Assembly (NCBI RefSeq): GCF_022267515.1
Contig: NZ_JAKFGB010000005.1
Span: 248,001-312,000 of the forward strand
From: Rubinisphaera margarita
GTDB taxonomy: Bacteria > Planctomycetota > Planctomycetia > Planctomycetales > Planctomycetaceae
DNA: 64,000 bases
Direction of reading: 5' to 3'
Shown here: one piece after another, positions 1-9,348 of the stretch
How the letters are laid out: each line of letters starts with the position of its first letter
How positions within the stretch are numbered: the first letter of the stretch is position 1
The notes under the pieces: generated by a model
What the model saw: the letters and a program-made list of their open reading frames with translations, nothing else
What the model was told of the DNA's origin: nothing
The model's database searches: none
Position numbers and translations under genes: made by a program

Positions 1-177
1 ATTCTCGTCCGTCAGGTCGTGCATCCGGTTCTGTGGGAGAAGTCAGTTCGCCGTCTGATGGAGCTGGGCGTGGTGCATTTCGTGGAAGTGGGTCCGGGCC
101 GGGTGCTGAAAGGGCTGATGAAACGGATCGACCGCAAAGCCTCGATGGACAACTACAACGACGAATCGGTCGCTTGA
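1..177 (+). CDS. fabD: Malonyl-CoA:ACP transacylase, C-terminal end (partial)
   Basis: Only the last 58 codons are present, open to the left edge in frame 1 and ending TGA. The readable tail (HPVLWEKSVRRLMELGV, then FVEVGPGRVLKGLMKRI) is the typical end of FabD, which moves malonyl from CoA to acyl carrier protein to start fatty acid elongation. The catalytic Ser and His lie outside the window. acpP and fabF follow on the same strand, the usual fab gene order, which supports the call despite the short fragment. Polyketide acyltransferase domains end similarly but are unlikely beside a primary acpP-fabF pair. Confidence 0.88.
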   Translation: MLVRQVVHPVLWEKSVRRLMELGVVHFVEVGPGRVLKGLMKRIDRKASMDNYNDESVA

Positions 178-455
178 ACTTTTCGGGCTGGACAATCCTT
201 CCGGCAAAGTTTTCGACATTAAAACGGCCGTGTCTGCGTAGAATTGCAGATCGAAGGAAAATCGGGGAATTCAGGTCGGGATTAGAGTTTACACACTATT
301 TGAAAAGCGATATACAACGATCGCGGTATCCCTTGCGATGCCGAAGATCACCGTCCGTAGGGCTTGTCAGACGAGCTGAGAATCGCGATATTTGGCAAGG
401 AATTCACGGACTGGCTTGCCAGGAAATAACAACCCGATACGAGGAGAGGGTTCGA

Positions 456-686
456 GTGGACATCGAGGAAAAAGTCATCAACATCGTGAGTGAGCAGCTC
501 AACTTCCCCAAGGAAGAGATCACTCTGGAAAGTTCGTTCCAGGAAGACCTGAAGGCCGACTCGCTCGATCTGGTCGAACTGGTGATGGAATTCGAGGAAG
601 AATTCGATATCACCATTCCCGATGACGACTACGAGAAGATCCGCACCGTCGGAGACGCCGTGAAATATATCCAGGAGAAGTCCTGA
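456..686 (+). CDS. acpP: Acyl carrier protein
   Basis: A 76-residue acyl carrier protein that carries growing acyl chains on a phosphopantetheine arm attached at Ser36 in the DLKADSLDLVEL motif. The acidic four-helix composition and length match type II ACPs. The reading frame is open well upstream, but homology begins only at the GTG at 456, which has a strong GAGGAG ribosome site at 441-446, so GTG is chosen as the start. The 278-bp gap after fabD holds no other supported gene and probably contains a separate promoter, common for highly expressed acpP. fabF follows after 3 bp, so the two are probably co-transcribed. Confidence 0.96.
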   Translation: MDIEEKVINIVSEQLNFPKEEITLESSFQEDLKADSLDLVELVMEFEEEFDITIPDDDYEKIRTVGDAVKYIQEKS

Positions 687-689
687 GAA

Positions 690-1937
690 ATGCGTCGTCG
701 CGTTGTCGTAACTGGATGTGGAGTGGTGTCCTCACTCGGCTGTGAAGTCGCCGAGTTCTGGGACAAGATTTGTGCTGGAAAGAGCGGCATCGGACCGATT
801 GAACGGTTCGACTGCTCTGAGTACAAAGTCACCTTCGGTGGGGAAGTCCGCCACTTCAAGCCTGAAGAGCATATGCCGCTCGATTCCAAAGAGCAGCGAC
901 GAATGGATCGATTCGTCCTGTTCGGACTCGTGGCGTCGCATAAGGCGATCACGGCATCCGGCATGGATTTCGAGCAGGGCGATCCGTACCGCCACGGTGT
1001 TCTCATCGGGAGCGGGATCGGTGGCCTGAACGAGATCGAAGACCAGCACGACACGCTGTATAACAAAGGGCCTTCCCGCGTTTCGCCGTTTATGATTCCC
1101 AAGCTGATGGTCAACGCCGCCAGCGGGAACGTGTCGGTGAACTGGAAGCTGAAGGGCCCGAACTCGGCTGTGGCCACCGCCTGTGCCTCAGCCACCAACG
1201 CCATCGGCGATGCGTACCGACTGATTCAGTACGGCGAAGCCGATGTGATGGTCACCGGCGGCAGCGAAGCCGCCATGACTCCCATGGGGTTGTCCGGCTT
1301 CGCCCGCATGAACGCTCTCTCCAAGCGGAACGACGATCCGGAACGGGCCAGCCGCCCGTTTGATACCGATCGCGATGGCTTCGTCCTCGCCGAAGGAGCC
1401 GGGGTCGTTATTCTCGAAGAACTCGAGCATGCGAAAGCCCGTGGCGCCAAGATCTATGCCGAGCTCGTTGGTTACGGCATGTCGGCCGACGGTTCCCACA
1501 TGACTGCTCCTGATCCGGAAGGACGAGGAGCTGGTTACGCCATGAAGAAAGCTCTGATGGATGCCGATCTGTCTCCGGACAAGATCGACTACATCAACGC
1601 CCACGGCACCAGTACGCCGCTCGGCGATAAGGCCGAAACGACGGCCATCAAAACGATCTTCGGTGATCACGCCTACAAACTCGCCGTGTCGAGCACGAAG
1701 AGTCAACTGGGCCATCTGCTGGGAGCGTCCGGCGGTGTTGAGTTCGTGATCTGCTCGCTGGCCATGCAGGAACAGATTGCTCCTCCGACGATCAACCTGG
1801 AGAATCCGGACCCGGCCTGCGATCTCGATTACATTCCGAACGAAGCCCGGTCGATGAAGATGGACTACATTCTGACCAACAGCTTCGGCTTCGGCGGTCA
1901 CAACGCCTGCCTCGTCCTCAAGAAGTACGACGAGTAA
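690..1937 (+). CDS. fabF: Beta-ketoacyl-ACP synthase II
   Basis: A 415-residue condensing enzyme that extends acyl-ACP with malonyl-ACP, releasing CO2. The thiolase fold is complete: nucleophile Cys165 in VATACASATN, the first catalytic His in NAHGTSTPLGD and the second in KSQLGHLLGASG, with the glycine-rich FGFGGHNA near the end. Length and motifs fit FabF rather than FabB or FabH. The start lies 3 bp after acpP, with a purine-rich AGGAGAAG in the acpP tail acting as ribosome site. A rho-independent terminator follows at 1963-1988, closing the fab cluster. Confidence 0.96.
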   Translation: MRRRVVVTGCGVVSSLGCEVAEFWDKICAGKSGIGPIERFDCSEYKVTFGGEVRHFKPEEHMPLDSKEQRRMDRFVLFGLVASHKAITASGMDFEQGDPYRHGVLIGSGIGGLNEIEDQHDTLYNKGPSRVSPFMIPKLMVNAASGNVSVNWKLKGPNSAVATACASATNAIGDAYRLIQYGEADVMVTGGSEAAMTPMGLSGFARMNALSKRNDDPERASRPFDTDRDGFVLAEGAGVVILEELEHAKARGAKIYAELVGYGMSADGSHMTAPDPEGRGAGYAMKKALMDADLSPDKIDYINAHGTSTPLGDKAETTAIKTIFGDHAYKLAVSSTKSQLGHLLGASGGVEFVICSLAMQEQIAPPTINLENPDPACDLDYIPNEARSMKMDYILTNSFGFGGHNACLVLKKYDE

Positions 1938-1962
1938 GGCAGACCAGCGATCGAATACAGGA

Positions 1963-1988
1963 ACGGGCCCCACGAGGCCCGTTTTTTA
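1963..1988 (+). terminator. Intrinsic terminator after fabF
   Basis: ACGGGCC (1963-1969) pairs perfectly with GGCCCGT (1976-1982) and is followed by a T run, 25 bp after the fabF stop. This ends the fabD-acpP-fabF transcript. Confidence 0.9.
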
Positions 1989-2012
1989 TTGCGCTGAATC
2001 GAAACGGGGTGC

Positions 2013-2036
2013 CATGCCCACGCTCGCGTAGGCATG
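2013..2036. repeat. CATGCCCACGC palindrome, copy 1
   Basis: CATGCCCACGC, a TCGC-like centre, then GCGTAGGCATG: an inverted repeat with one mismatch, preceded by GGGTGC. The same element recurs at 2604, 28982 and 31244. It lies just upstream of the small gene at 2066. Confidence 0.8.
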
Positions 2037-2065
2037 AGTTACGGGGCTAACGAAAGAAACTTCGT

Positions 2066-2575
2066 ATGGATCTTCGATCGATACCGGTCTCACACTTGGA
2101 ATCACTGCCGATTCGTGGACTCGGGGCAGTCGTCCTCAGAGCAGCTATCCGCGTACGTTCACTCATCGAAGAAAGTGATGCGTCGGTCGCAGTCTCGATC
2201 GACATGGGGATCAGGGAGTGTTGCGGCCGATTGAATGACCCGGCTTCCGGGCCAAATCTGGACGAGTTGTCCGAAACGCTCTACCTGATGGCGAGCGGCA
2301 GAGCCGCGAAGTATCGCGCTGTCAAATCCCCGGATCTCCACGCAGTCACCTACGCGGCGGCCGCCTTTCATTCCGCCGTCGACTGCATAGCCGACCTCGA
2401 CCACGATGCCCAGTCCGCCCTGTCGAGTGCAATGATGGTCATTCGATCCACCGCCAAAATTGGCGACAGCAATCTCGATCGAGCCGTGAGTGATGACCTC
2501 CGCCTCCTGGAGTCGTTGCGGGCAAACGAAAGCACCGACGAAGAGATTCTCGTCGCGTTTGAACTCAGCCTATAA
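2066..2575 (+). CDS. Hypothetical protein, mostly helical
   Basis: A 169-residue protein of unrecognised family. It has no signal peptide or membrane segment and is rich in Ala, Ser, Asp and Leu in a pattern expected for amphipathic helices. A conspicuous stretch is HAVTYAAAAFHSAVDCIAD in the middle, with an acidic end (ESTDEEILVAFELSL). Start choice is uncertain: an overlapping frame begins at 2034, but the longest uninterrupted frame begins at ATG 2066. There is no obvious operon partner. The gene is bracketed by two copies of the CATGCCCACGC palindrome (2013 and 2604), which may mark it as an inserted cassette. No function can be assigned. Confidence 0.55.
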   Translation: MDLRSIPVSHLESLPIRGLGAVVLRAAIRVRSLIEESDASVAVSIDMGIRECCGRLNDPASGPNLDELSETLYLMASGRAAKYRAVKSPDLHAVTYAAAAFHSAVDCIADLDHDAQSALSSAMMVIRSTAKIGDSNLDRAVSDDLRLLESLRANESTDEEILVAFELSL

Positions 2576-2603
2576 CCAAGCCCCGGCGAATCACATCGGG
2601 TGC

Positions 2604-2627
2604 CATGCCCACGCTTGCGTGGGCATG
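2604..2627. repeat. CATGCCCACGC palindrome, copy 2
   Basis: CATGCCCACGC, TT-containing centre, GCGTGGGCATG: a perfect 11-bp inverted repeat preceded by GGGTGC as in copies 1 and 4. It lies 29 bp downstream of the unknown gene at 2066-2575. Confidence 0.85.
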
Positions 2628-2757
2628 CTGACGCGACAATAGAGTATAATTTCCGTTCTTCACCTGTTGGATGCGGTCATCGTTTCAGGGAGTTATCCTG
2701 TTTGAACCTTCACGTGGAGCGGTTGTCTTGGGGTAAGTACCCGAAGGGGAAGTCTCA

Positions 2758-3237
2758 ATGAATATGTGCTTCGCTCTAAAACGCTTGGCGGTGATGATAA
2801 GCCAAGGCGTTAATCCCTGGAAAATCGGTATCGCCGGCCTCGCACTCCCATCGGACTTTTCTTACCACTTACCAGCAAGGACTTATCTCCGGGCTTACGG
2901 GGGATTCAAGGTCAACAAGGGGTGGTGGCGTGTTGAAATGGCCCCTGGTGCTTGTAGGGATTACTTTCCAGAGTTAACCAATGTGAATGCGATTCTGATG
3001 GCAGAGTTTGCTCCAATCGGACTTTGTACGTGGGCAAATGAATCAGTCATCGTCGTAGCTGCGGATGGGGTGGCTTGGAATTTTTGTCCCGAAGATGGTT
3101 TTGCTGAGTTGTGGCCGATCTGCCTCGAACCTCAATCTCTGTTGAACTTCCTGTTGCGGGGAGAAGTTGAACAACATGTCGTCGAAGAGTTTGTTGGAAA
3201 GAAAGCCTTTCCCGTTAGTGTAATACTACATCGCTAG
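2758..3237 (+). CDS. Hypothetical protein, possibly SUKH/SMI1-like
   Basis: A 159-residue cytosolic protein with a good ribosome site (AAGGGGAAG) before ATG 2758. Its base composition is visibly more A+T-rich than its neighbours, which suggests later acquisition. The order of motifs, an LPxxF...YLRAYGGF segment, then FAPIGLCTWANESVIVV, then a DG-V-W-F turn and a final LEPQSLLNFLL helix, loosely resembles SMI1/KNR4 (SUKH) immunity proteins. This is an inference from pattern only, and no toxin gene is beside it. It stands alone between two unrelated units. Confidence 0.5.
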   Translation: MNMCFALKRLAVMISQGVNPWKIGIAGLALPSDFSYHLPARTYLRAYGGFKVNKGWWRVEMAPGACRDYFPELTNVNAILMAEFAPIGLCTWANESVIVVAADGVAWNFCPEDGFAELWPICLEPQSLLNFLLRGEVEQHVVEEFVGKKAFPVSVILHR

Positions 3238-3250
3238 CACCCCGGGTGGA

Positions 3251-4576
3251 TTACTTGGCCGATTCGAGGCAGGTCAGTTTGTTGCCGGTGCGGACGAGAA
3301 TTTTGTCATCGACGGCGATCGCGGCGTAGAGCGTGGGGCCGGCGAAGCGGTTCGGGGCTTCGCCTTCGGCTGCTGGCTCGGCTTCCGGTTTGCTGATCAG
3401 CTCGACCGTCTGCACGAGTTCCGGCTTCTCGCCCAGCTTGAAGACTTCCAGCGTGCCCGACTTGCCGAAGAGCAGCAGATGATTCTCTGTCAGCAGCGGC
3501 GTTGCCCAGACGCTGCCGGCGGTTCGCTCGGCAATCTGCTGTTCACCCGAGTTGACATCGAGACCGAAGAGAATGCCGGTCTTGTTCACGAAGAAGGTCG
3601 TCGACTCATTGGCGACCGGGGTGCCGAAAGAGCTGGTCGCTTTCTTCGCCCGCCAGACGAAATCCGCAGCCCAGCTGCCGTCGTCCTGCTTCGTGATGGC
3701 GATGACGCCGTTCGAGTCCGCCGCACGGCCTTCATCGCCGTCTCCCTGTCCGGTCGTTGCTCCGATAAGGAAGCGGCCGTCCTTCAACGGGAAGGGCGTC
3801 GGCGTTGAGTTGCCGGAAATGCCGGTTAACTCCCACAGTTGTTTTCCGGTCGCCGGATCGTAGCCGGCGATCTTTCCGATTCCGCTCAGCAGCAGTTGAT
3901 CTTCGCCGGCAACCTTCATCAGTCGTGGACTCGCCCAGCTGGTCACGCCGAGGCCAGCCGATTTCCAGGCCACATCCCCGGAACTCTTGTTGAGTGCCAG
4001 AATGTAGGGCTCGGTCTGTCCCTCCACCCAGATGAAAACGTTCTCGGCGTTCTGTTCGAGCGAGGAACTGAGTCCGTGACGGGCATCGATGGCACCGTAT
4101 TCGGCAACAAGGTCCTTCTGCCACTGCAGGTTTCCCTCGTGCGAATAACTGGCGACGAGTCCGCCTTCGAAGAAGACAACGACTTGGTTGTCATCGACAA
4201 CGGGAGTCGGGGCGGCCTTGCTGATGTAGAAGGTCGATTCTGCCGGCGTCGGATTGGCCAGCGACTGCTGCCACAGCTGTTGACCGTCTTTCAGGGCATA
4301 GGCGGTGGTCAGGCAGTTCTCTTTGTTCGGACCATCGACAGTCGTGACAAAGACACGATCGTTCCAGACGACTGGACTCGACTGGCCGTAGCCTGTCAGT
4401 TCGATCGTCCAGGTGGTCTTCGGTGCGGTTGACCAGTTCCAGCTTGCGTCGATTTGAACCTGCTGACGATTCTGAAATGCGGTCCAGTTGTCAGCGGCGG
4501 TAAGAGAAGTGGCGACACAGAGCAGGCCGAGTAGAGAGACGGCAATTCGCGGAGTTTTCATCACGGGAAGATCCAT
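3251..4576 (-). CDS. Secreted PQQ-like beta-propeller protein
   Basis: A 441-residue protein with a signal peptide followed by PQQ/WD40-like repeats (AYALKDGQQLWQQSL, LALNKSSGDVAWKSAG, GYDPATGKQLWELTG), each with the Gly-x-x-x-W blade signature. Such planctomycete proteins are propellers of unknown substrate, usually exported, and catalytic quinoprotein residues are not obvious, so a binding role is as likely as a dehydrogenase. A second Met at residue 6 gives a cleaner signal peptide (start 4561); neither Met has a strong ribosome site. It is the last gene of a leftward group with the Kelch, lipoprotein and DUF1559 genes. Confidence 0.8.
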   Translation of the reverse strand: MDLPVMKTPRIAVSLLGLLCVATSLTAADNWTAFQNRQQVQIDASWNWSTAPKTTWTIELTGYGQSSPVVWNDRVFVTTVDGPNKENCLTTAYALKDGQQLWQQSLANPTPAESTFYISKAAPTPVVDDNQVVVFFEGGLVASYSHEGNLQWQKDLVAEYGAIDARHGLSSSLEQNAENVFIWVEGQTEPYILALNKSSGDVAWKSAGLGVTSWASPRLMKVAGEDQLLLSGIGKIAGYDPATGKQLWELTGISGNSTPTPFPLKDGRFLIGATTGQGDGDEGRAADSNGVIAITKQDDGSWAADFVWRAKKATSSFGTPVANESTTFFVNKTGILFGLDVNSGEQQIAERTAGSVWATPLLTENHLLLFGKSGTLEVFKLGEKPELVQTVELISKPEAEPAAEGEAPNRFAGPTLYAAIAVDDKILVRTGNKLTCLESAK

Positions 4577-4672
4577 CAGTCAGAAAGTTGTGGACAGAAA
4601 AAACTCGACCCGGAAACTGGGATCCGGATCGAGCTGGCATCAACGGATGGTGATCGCAGAGTGCCCTGCAGG

Positions 4673-6316
4673 TTAGTTCTTCGAGAGGGCGTTCAGGTCG
4701 AACTCGTCGATCTGGTCGAACTTGCCGACCGACATGTTGGCGCCGCCGAGAAGAATCAGCTTACTGTCGACCGGAACCATCCGGTGGAAGAAGCGGGCGT
4801 TCTCGAAGTTGCCGACGACATCGAACGACTTGCCATCTTCGGAAAGAACCTGCAGATTGCCATCGTAGGTCGAGACATACAGGCGACCTTCGGCTGCAAA
4901 TGCAGAGGTTCCGAAGCCGGTCATCGAGTGGCCGACCAGGTGCGGCCCTTCCGTCCAGGTCTGGGATTTCGGATCGTAAATCGAAACCGAGGTGGTTGGC
5001 TTTCCGCTCGACTGCATTCCGCCAATGGCGTAAACCTTGCCGTTGTAGACGGCGACCGAGAGAGCCCGTTTTTCGAACGGCGGTGACGGCAGCTGCTTCC
5101 ATTCGGCGTTTTTGTCGTTCAGGTCGAACGTCCAGGCGGTTTTGTGCCATTCGTTCTCGCCTTCGCCTTCAAGGGACCAGCCGCCGATGACGTAGATTTT
5201 GCCATCGAGGACGGCGGCATCAAACGAAGAGCGTGGTTCCGGCAGTGCGGGCAGATCGGTCCACTTGCCCGTGGCGGGATCAAAACTGGCAAACGAATCC
5301 TGCGACCACAGGTCGTGATCTTCGCCTTCTTTGTTCTTCGCGGTGAACCCGCCGATGCGATAGAGTTTGCCATCGTGGGCGACCATGGCCAGTCCCTGCA
5401 GGTGCGGGCCTTTTGCCAGCGATTTCCATTCCGAGCGGCCATCCAGGTTCAACGCCCAGAGCGTATTGGCCTGTCCGTCGGTCGAGTAACTGTGAGCGCC
5501 GCCCATGTGGCCGCCATAGACGTAGAGCACGCCATCACTCGCCGCCGCTCCGAAACTGGTCACCGTTTCCGGAATGCTGGCGTAGGGCGTGTTGACAGGA
5601 AGCTTCTGATATCCGATTTCGGGGAAGGTCACTGTGGTGTAGTGCCGAGCTTCGTCGTATTTCTTGCCATCGTGCTCACCGGCTCCCGGCTGCACATACT
5701 TCACACGAACAGCGTGAACGGTTTGCTCGCTGATGTCGACCCGAGCTTTCCCGTTTTCATCGGTCTTCTGCGGATCCATCTCGGCCAGATCGTGGACGAA
5801 GTAAACCTCGGCTCCTTCCACCGGCTTGCCCTCGTAGCTGACTTCGACCGTCAGTTCGGCTTCTTCAACACTCGGAACGACGGTCAGGGCGACGATGTCA
5901 TTCAGGCCTTTTGCACGATTCCAGGCCCAGGACTTCAATGAAGGCCCTGTGACACTGTAGTAGTGGATCAGAAAGCTCGTGTCGCCTCGGTCCATGACGC
6001 CGAGTTCGTGATTGAGCGCGAAGATCGACTCGGCCTGATCGGCTTCGATCTGATAGGCGAGCTGGTTTTCGGCGTCGGTCTTCTCGAGTTGAACCGGATC
6101 GTCTTTCCCGGCCAGGCGATAGACGCTGGCATCGGCGACGTACTTCAGGAGGGCGGGATCGTCGTCGGTCGGGGCTTCTGCGAAGTAGCATTGAACGACC
6201 GGTTTGTCGGACTGGCGTCCGGTGACATCCAGCCAGGGAAAGTGAGCCATGGCGGCAGCCGGCCATGCGGCGGCGAGCAGAGCCGCGATCACCGTGCGAG
6301 TGAGAGTCTTCTTCAT
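4673..6316 (-). CDS. Secreted DUF4198-like plus Kelch-repeat protein
   Basis: A 547-residue exported protein. Residues 1-24 form a signal peptide ending AMAHFPW. Residues 25-240 resemble DUF4198 domains of nickel/cobalt-uptake associated proteins, including a carboxypeptidase-regulatory-like beta sandwich (VEGAEVYFVHDLAEM). Residues 245-545 form a Kelch propeller with double-glycine strands (VYGGHMGG, YRIGGF, YVIGGW, YAIGGM, LLGGAN). The DUF4198 label is by pattern and moderately sure; the Kelch part is clear. It lies between a small lipoprotein and a PQQ-like propeller, consistent with an envelope complex, possibly metal-linked given the Fur-like promoter element upstream of the group. Confidence 0.8.
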   Translation of the reverse strand: MKKTLTRTVIAALLAAAWPAAAMAHFPWLDVTGRQSDKPVVQCYFAEAPTDDDPALLKYVADASVYRLAGKDDPVQLEKTDAENQLAYQIEADQAESIFALNHELGVMDRGDTSFLIHYYSVTGPSLKSWAWNRAKGLNDIVALTVVPSVEEAELTVEVSYEGKPVEGAEVYFVHDLAEMDPQKTDENGKARVDISEQTVHAVRVKYVQPGAGEHDGKKYDEARHYTTVTFPEIGYQKLPVNTPYASIPETVTSFGAAASDGVLYVYGGHMGGAHSYSTDGQANTLWALNLDGRSEWKSLAKGPHLQGLAMVAHDGKLYRIGGFTAKNKEGEDHDLWSQDSFASFDPATGKWTDLPALPEPRSSFDAAVLDGKIYVIGGWSLEGEGENEWHKTAWTFDLNDKNAEWKQLPSPPFEKRALSVAVYNGKVYAIGGMQSSGKPTTSVSIYDPKSQTWTEGPHLVGHSMTGFGTSAFAAEGRLYVSTYDGNLQVLSEDGKSFDVVGNFENARFFHRMVPVDSKLILLGGANMSVGKFDQIDEFDLNALSKN

Positions 6317-6369
6317 TAGGGAGAACTTTCTCAGTGAAGGAGGGAAAAACGGAGTCGCCTCAATGTGTA

Positions 6370-6831
6370 TTATTGAGGAGCGAGCTTGAATTCATAGTAG
6401 TTATCTGTTTCTGAAGGCGTCACGTCCGCCTCCAGATCCGAGCTTTCGGGATCCTGATAGACCTTCGGGATCTCCACGAGAATTGGAGAATACGCCGCGG
6501 TTCGCTTTCCTTTGCGTTCGGCTTCAAAAGCTTCGAGTTCCATCGCGGCCGGAACAATCGCGATCCGGTTTCTGCCGACAGCCGGGCCGTTCTCTGCACC
6601 AATACTGAAGGTGCCGCGAGAGATGAAACCGCGGGCTTTCACGACGGGCTCCCGGTCTTCACTCATGAAAATGATATGAGCCGATTCGACCGGGCTGCCG
6701 TCAATCGAGATGTATCCTGAAACCGCGCCGCGTTCTGCTGTCGTCGACTCGATTCCGCAGCCCGGGAAGAGCGTGAGGAGTCCGATCAGCGTGAGGCGGG
6801 AAAGCCTCCGGCGTAACGCGATCGTCTGCAT
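6370..6831 (-). CDS. Small lipoprotein, carboxypeptidase-regulatory-like fold
   Basis: A 153-residue protein with a lipoprotein signal (hydrophobic LTLIGLLTLFPGCGIES, lipid-attachment Cys25) and one beta-sandwich domain beginning VSGYISIDGSPVESAHIIFM. Proteins of this type are commonly found just downstream of DUF1559 genes in planctomycetes, as here: the DUF1559 gene ends 127 bp upstream. Their function is unknown; they may be periplasmic scaffold or partner proteins. The Kelch gene follows after 53 bp on the same strand, suggesting one transcript. Confidence 0.8.
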   Translation of the reverse strand: MQTIALRRRLSRLTLIGLLTLFPGCGIESTTAERGAVSGYISIDGSPVESAHIIFMSEDREPVVKARGFISRGTFSIGAENGPAVGRNRIAIVPAAMELEAFEAERKGKRTAAYSPILVEIPKVYQDPESSDLEADVTPSETDNYYEFKLAPQ

Positions 6832-6883
6832 GATTCGTCCTTTCTTTGAAGGTGATCAAAAACAGATCCGGGAACTGTGGGAG

Positions 6884-6933
6884 TCCGGACGGGCCAGACT
6901 GAGCAGGGGGATGCAAAGCCGGGCCCGTCCGGA
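6884..6933. other. Perfect 12-bp inverted repeat between DUF1559 and lipoprotein genes
   Basis: TCCGGACGGGCC (6884-6895) and its exact reverse complement (6922-6933) enclose a 26-nt loop. No T tract follows on the minus strand, so it looks like an mRNA-processing or stability hairpin in the intercistronic region rather than a terminator. Confidence 0.7.
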
Positions 6934-6958
6934 AGGTGCGTTCCGAGAATGGTCGCGA

Positions 6959-7825
<867 letters not shown>

Positions 7826-7974
7826 AGCGTGTCCTTGAAAAAGTGGCGTTCAAAAACGGCGAGGCGACTCGACATCGAGTCAGGCCCCGGGCTCTTCCAG
7901 GGAAGAAGCCGAATTTGAGCTGGCTGCTTTCTCAAGTGGCTGGCTGATTGAGTCAATTCCGTGCGGCAGTTGTG

Positions 7975-8003
7975 TTGAAATTGAGACTCAGTCTCAATAT
8001 AGT
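7975..8003 (+). promoter_or_regulatory. hemP promoter with Fur-like palindrome filling the spacer
   Basis: A -35 box TTGAAA (7975-7980) and a -10 box TATAGT (7998-8003) are separated by exactly 17 bp, and those 17 bp (7981-7997) are a perfect 8-1-8 palindrome, TTGAGACT-C-AGTCTCAA. The core TGAGACT-N-AGTCTCA follows the 7-1-7 geometry of Fur sites (TGATAAT-N-ATTATCA and TGAGAAT variants). A repressor bound here would block RNA polymerase. The expected start of transcription is near 8010, about 100 bp before hemP. The Fur assignment is inferred from geometry and the hemP target. Confidence 0.75.
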
Positions 8004-8108
8004 AGCGGCCGTCAAACGGCCTAGCAAGCGTCACGGCAGCAATTTTCCGCCAGCCAGTCGTTGTGAGTAATTCTCTCCCCCGACCCCTATGTCACTGGCA
8101 AAAAATCT

Positions 8109-8285
8109 ATGGAAGACCAGACCCCACCTCCGAAGACGCAGACGGCTTCGTCTGCTCCTCCCACCTCGATTGTGATTCCCTTCGCGCAGCTCTCGCAGGG
8201 ATCTCGAGAAGTGATCATTGAGCATGAAGGACAGGTGTATCGGTTGCGGCTGACCCGCAATGGAAAGCTGATCCTCAACAAGTAG
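8109..8285 (+). CDS. hemP: Hemin uptake protein HemP
   Basis: A 58-residue protein whose second half, REVIIEHEGQVYRLRLTRNG then KLILNK, is the HemP/HmuP signature. In proteobacteria this small protein is linked to haem uptake and acts as an activator of haem-receptor genes. The N-terminal half is a Pro/Thr/Ser-rich variable tail. It has its own promoter with a Fur-like operator, as expected for an iron-starvation gene. No TonB receptor or haem ABC transporter lies beside it; its stop is one base from the convergent pdxA stop. No strong ribosome site was seen in front of ATG 8109. Confidence 0.88.
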   Translation: MEDQTPPPKTQTASSAPPTSIVIPFAQLSQGSREVIIEHEGQVYRLRLTRNGKLILNK

Positions 8286-8286
8286 T

Positions 8287-9348
8287 TCAGGATCCGGAAG
8301 CCGGATTACTCTGCAGAAGAATGGCCAGATCGACGGCCTGTACCAGGCTGTTCACCTCGGCAATGCCCTGCCAGGCGATGTCGAATGCGGTCCCGTGATC
8401 GACGGACGTCCGGACGATCGGGAGTCCGAGGGTGACATTCACAGCGTCGTCGAACGAAAGGGCTTTCAAGGGAATCAGCCCCTGGTCGTGATACATGCAG
8501 ATGTAGGCGTCGGTCTGTTCGCGTTTTCGTGGAACGAACGCGGTATCGGGCGGGAGTGGTCCGGTGATCTCGAACCTGCGTTCGCGAGCCCAGTCGATCG
8601 CAGGTTGAATGATCCGTTCTTCTTCCTGCTGCCCGAACAGGCCATGTTCGCCGGCGTGCGGATTGAGACCGCAAACGGTTAGTCGTGGTGCCCGGCCTCG
8701 CATCCGCTGCATCGCATCGTGAGTCAGTTGAATCGTTTCGCAAATCCGTTCCGTTGTGAGTTCCTCGATGACATCGCGATAGCCGATGTGCGTCGTCACC
8801 AGACTGCAGGTGATTTCCGGACTGGTGAGCATCATCACGATCGGCTCGGCCTGCGTTTTCTCGGCGAGGATTTCGGTATGGCCGGGGTAATGGTATCCCG
8901 CCGCGTGCAGAGCCTCCTTGTGCAGTGGCCCCGTAACAACTGCAGACGTGAAGCCTTGCAGACAGGCATCGATCGCCCGATCCAGATAATGGAAAGCGGC
9001 CCGACCAGCCGCCGCTGAAACTTCTCCCGGAGGAATCTCCGCAGTCTCGGGAAGCGTCAGATCAATTACCGCAGGGCCGGAATCAAGCTGCTCCCCGTTC
9101 TGCAATTCTGCCCAGCTGAGAATCGGGGCACTCAGTTGAAACTGTGGCCCGCGCTCCCGTGTTAACCGATCACTGACACGTCTCAGCAGAGCGGGATCTC
9201 CGAACATCAGAGGCTGGCAGCGGAGAGCAACATCTTCACGATTCAGCAGTTGCAAACAGAGCTCCGGACCAATCCCCGCTGGATCTCCCATCGTGATCGC
9301 CAGGCGTGGAACAGGTTTGACGTCGATGTTCTGATCAGAAGGAGGCAT
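8287..9348 (-). CDS. pdxA: 4-hydroxythreonine-4-phosphate dehydrogenase
   Basis: A 353-residue NAD-dependent enzyme of pyridoxal phosphate synthesis (DXP-dependent route), oxidising 4-phosphohydroxy-L-threonine. Seen directly are the N-terminal ITMGDPAGIGPEL motif, the metal-site histidines in VVTGPLHKEAL and CGLNPHAGEHG, and the MYHDQGLIPLKAL active-site loop with the third metal ligand. The length is normal for the family. It is monocistronic here and convergent with hemP. The 332 bp between its start and the next gene at 9681 shows nothing I can support. Confidence 0.95.
   Translation of the reverse strand: MPPSDQNIDVKPVPRLAITMGDPAGIGPELCLQLLNREDVALRCQPLMFGDPALLRRVSDRLTRERGPQFQLSAPILSWAELQNGEQLDSGPAVIDLTLPETAEIPPGEVSAAAGRAAFHYLDRAIDACLQGFTSAVVTGPLHKEALHAAGYHYPGHTEILAEKTQAEPIVMMLTSPEITCSLVTTHIGYRDVIEELTTERICETIQLTHDAMQRMRGRAPRLTVCGLNPHAGEHGLFGQQEEERIIQPAIDWARERRFEITGPLPPDTAFVPRKREQTDAYICMYHDQGLIPLKALSFDDAVNVTLGLPIVRTSVDHGTAFDIAWQGIAEVNSLVQAVDLAILLQSNPASGS

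Noticed and set aside
33..455. Long plus-strand frame reaching from the fabD region into acpP
   Set aside because: Only the part from GTG 456 is homologous to ACP and has a ribosome site; the upstream 141 codons overlap fabD in another frame and look random.
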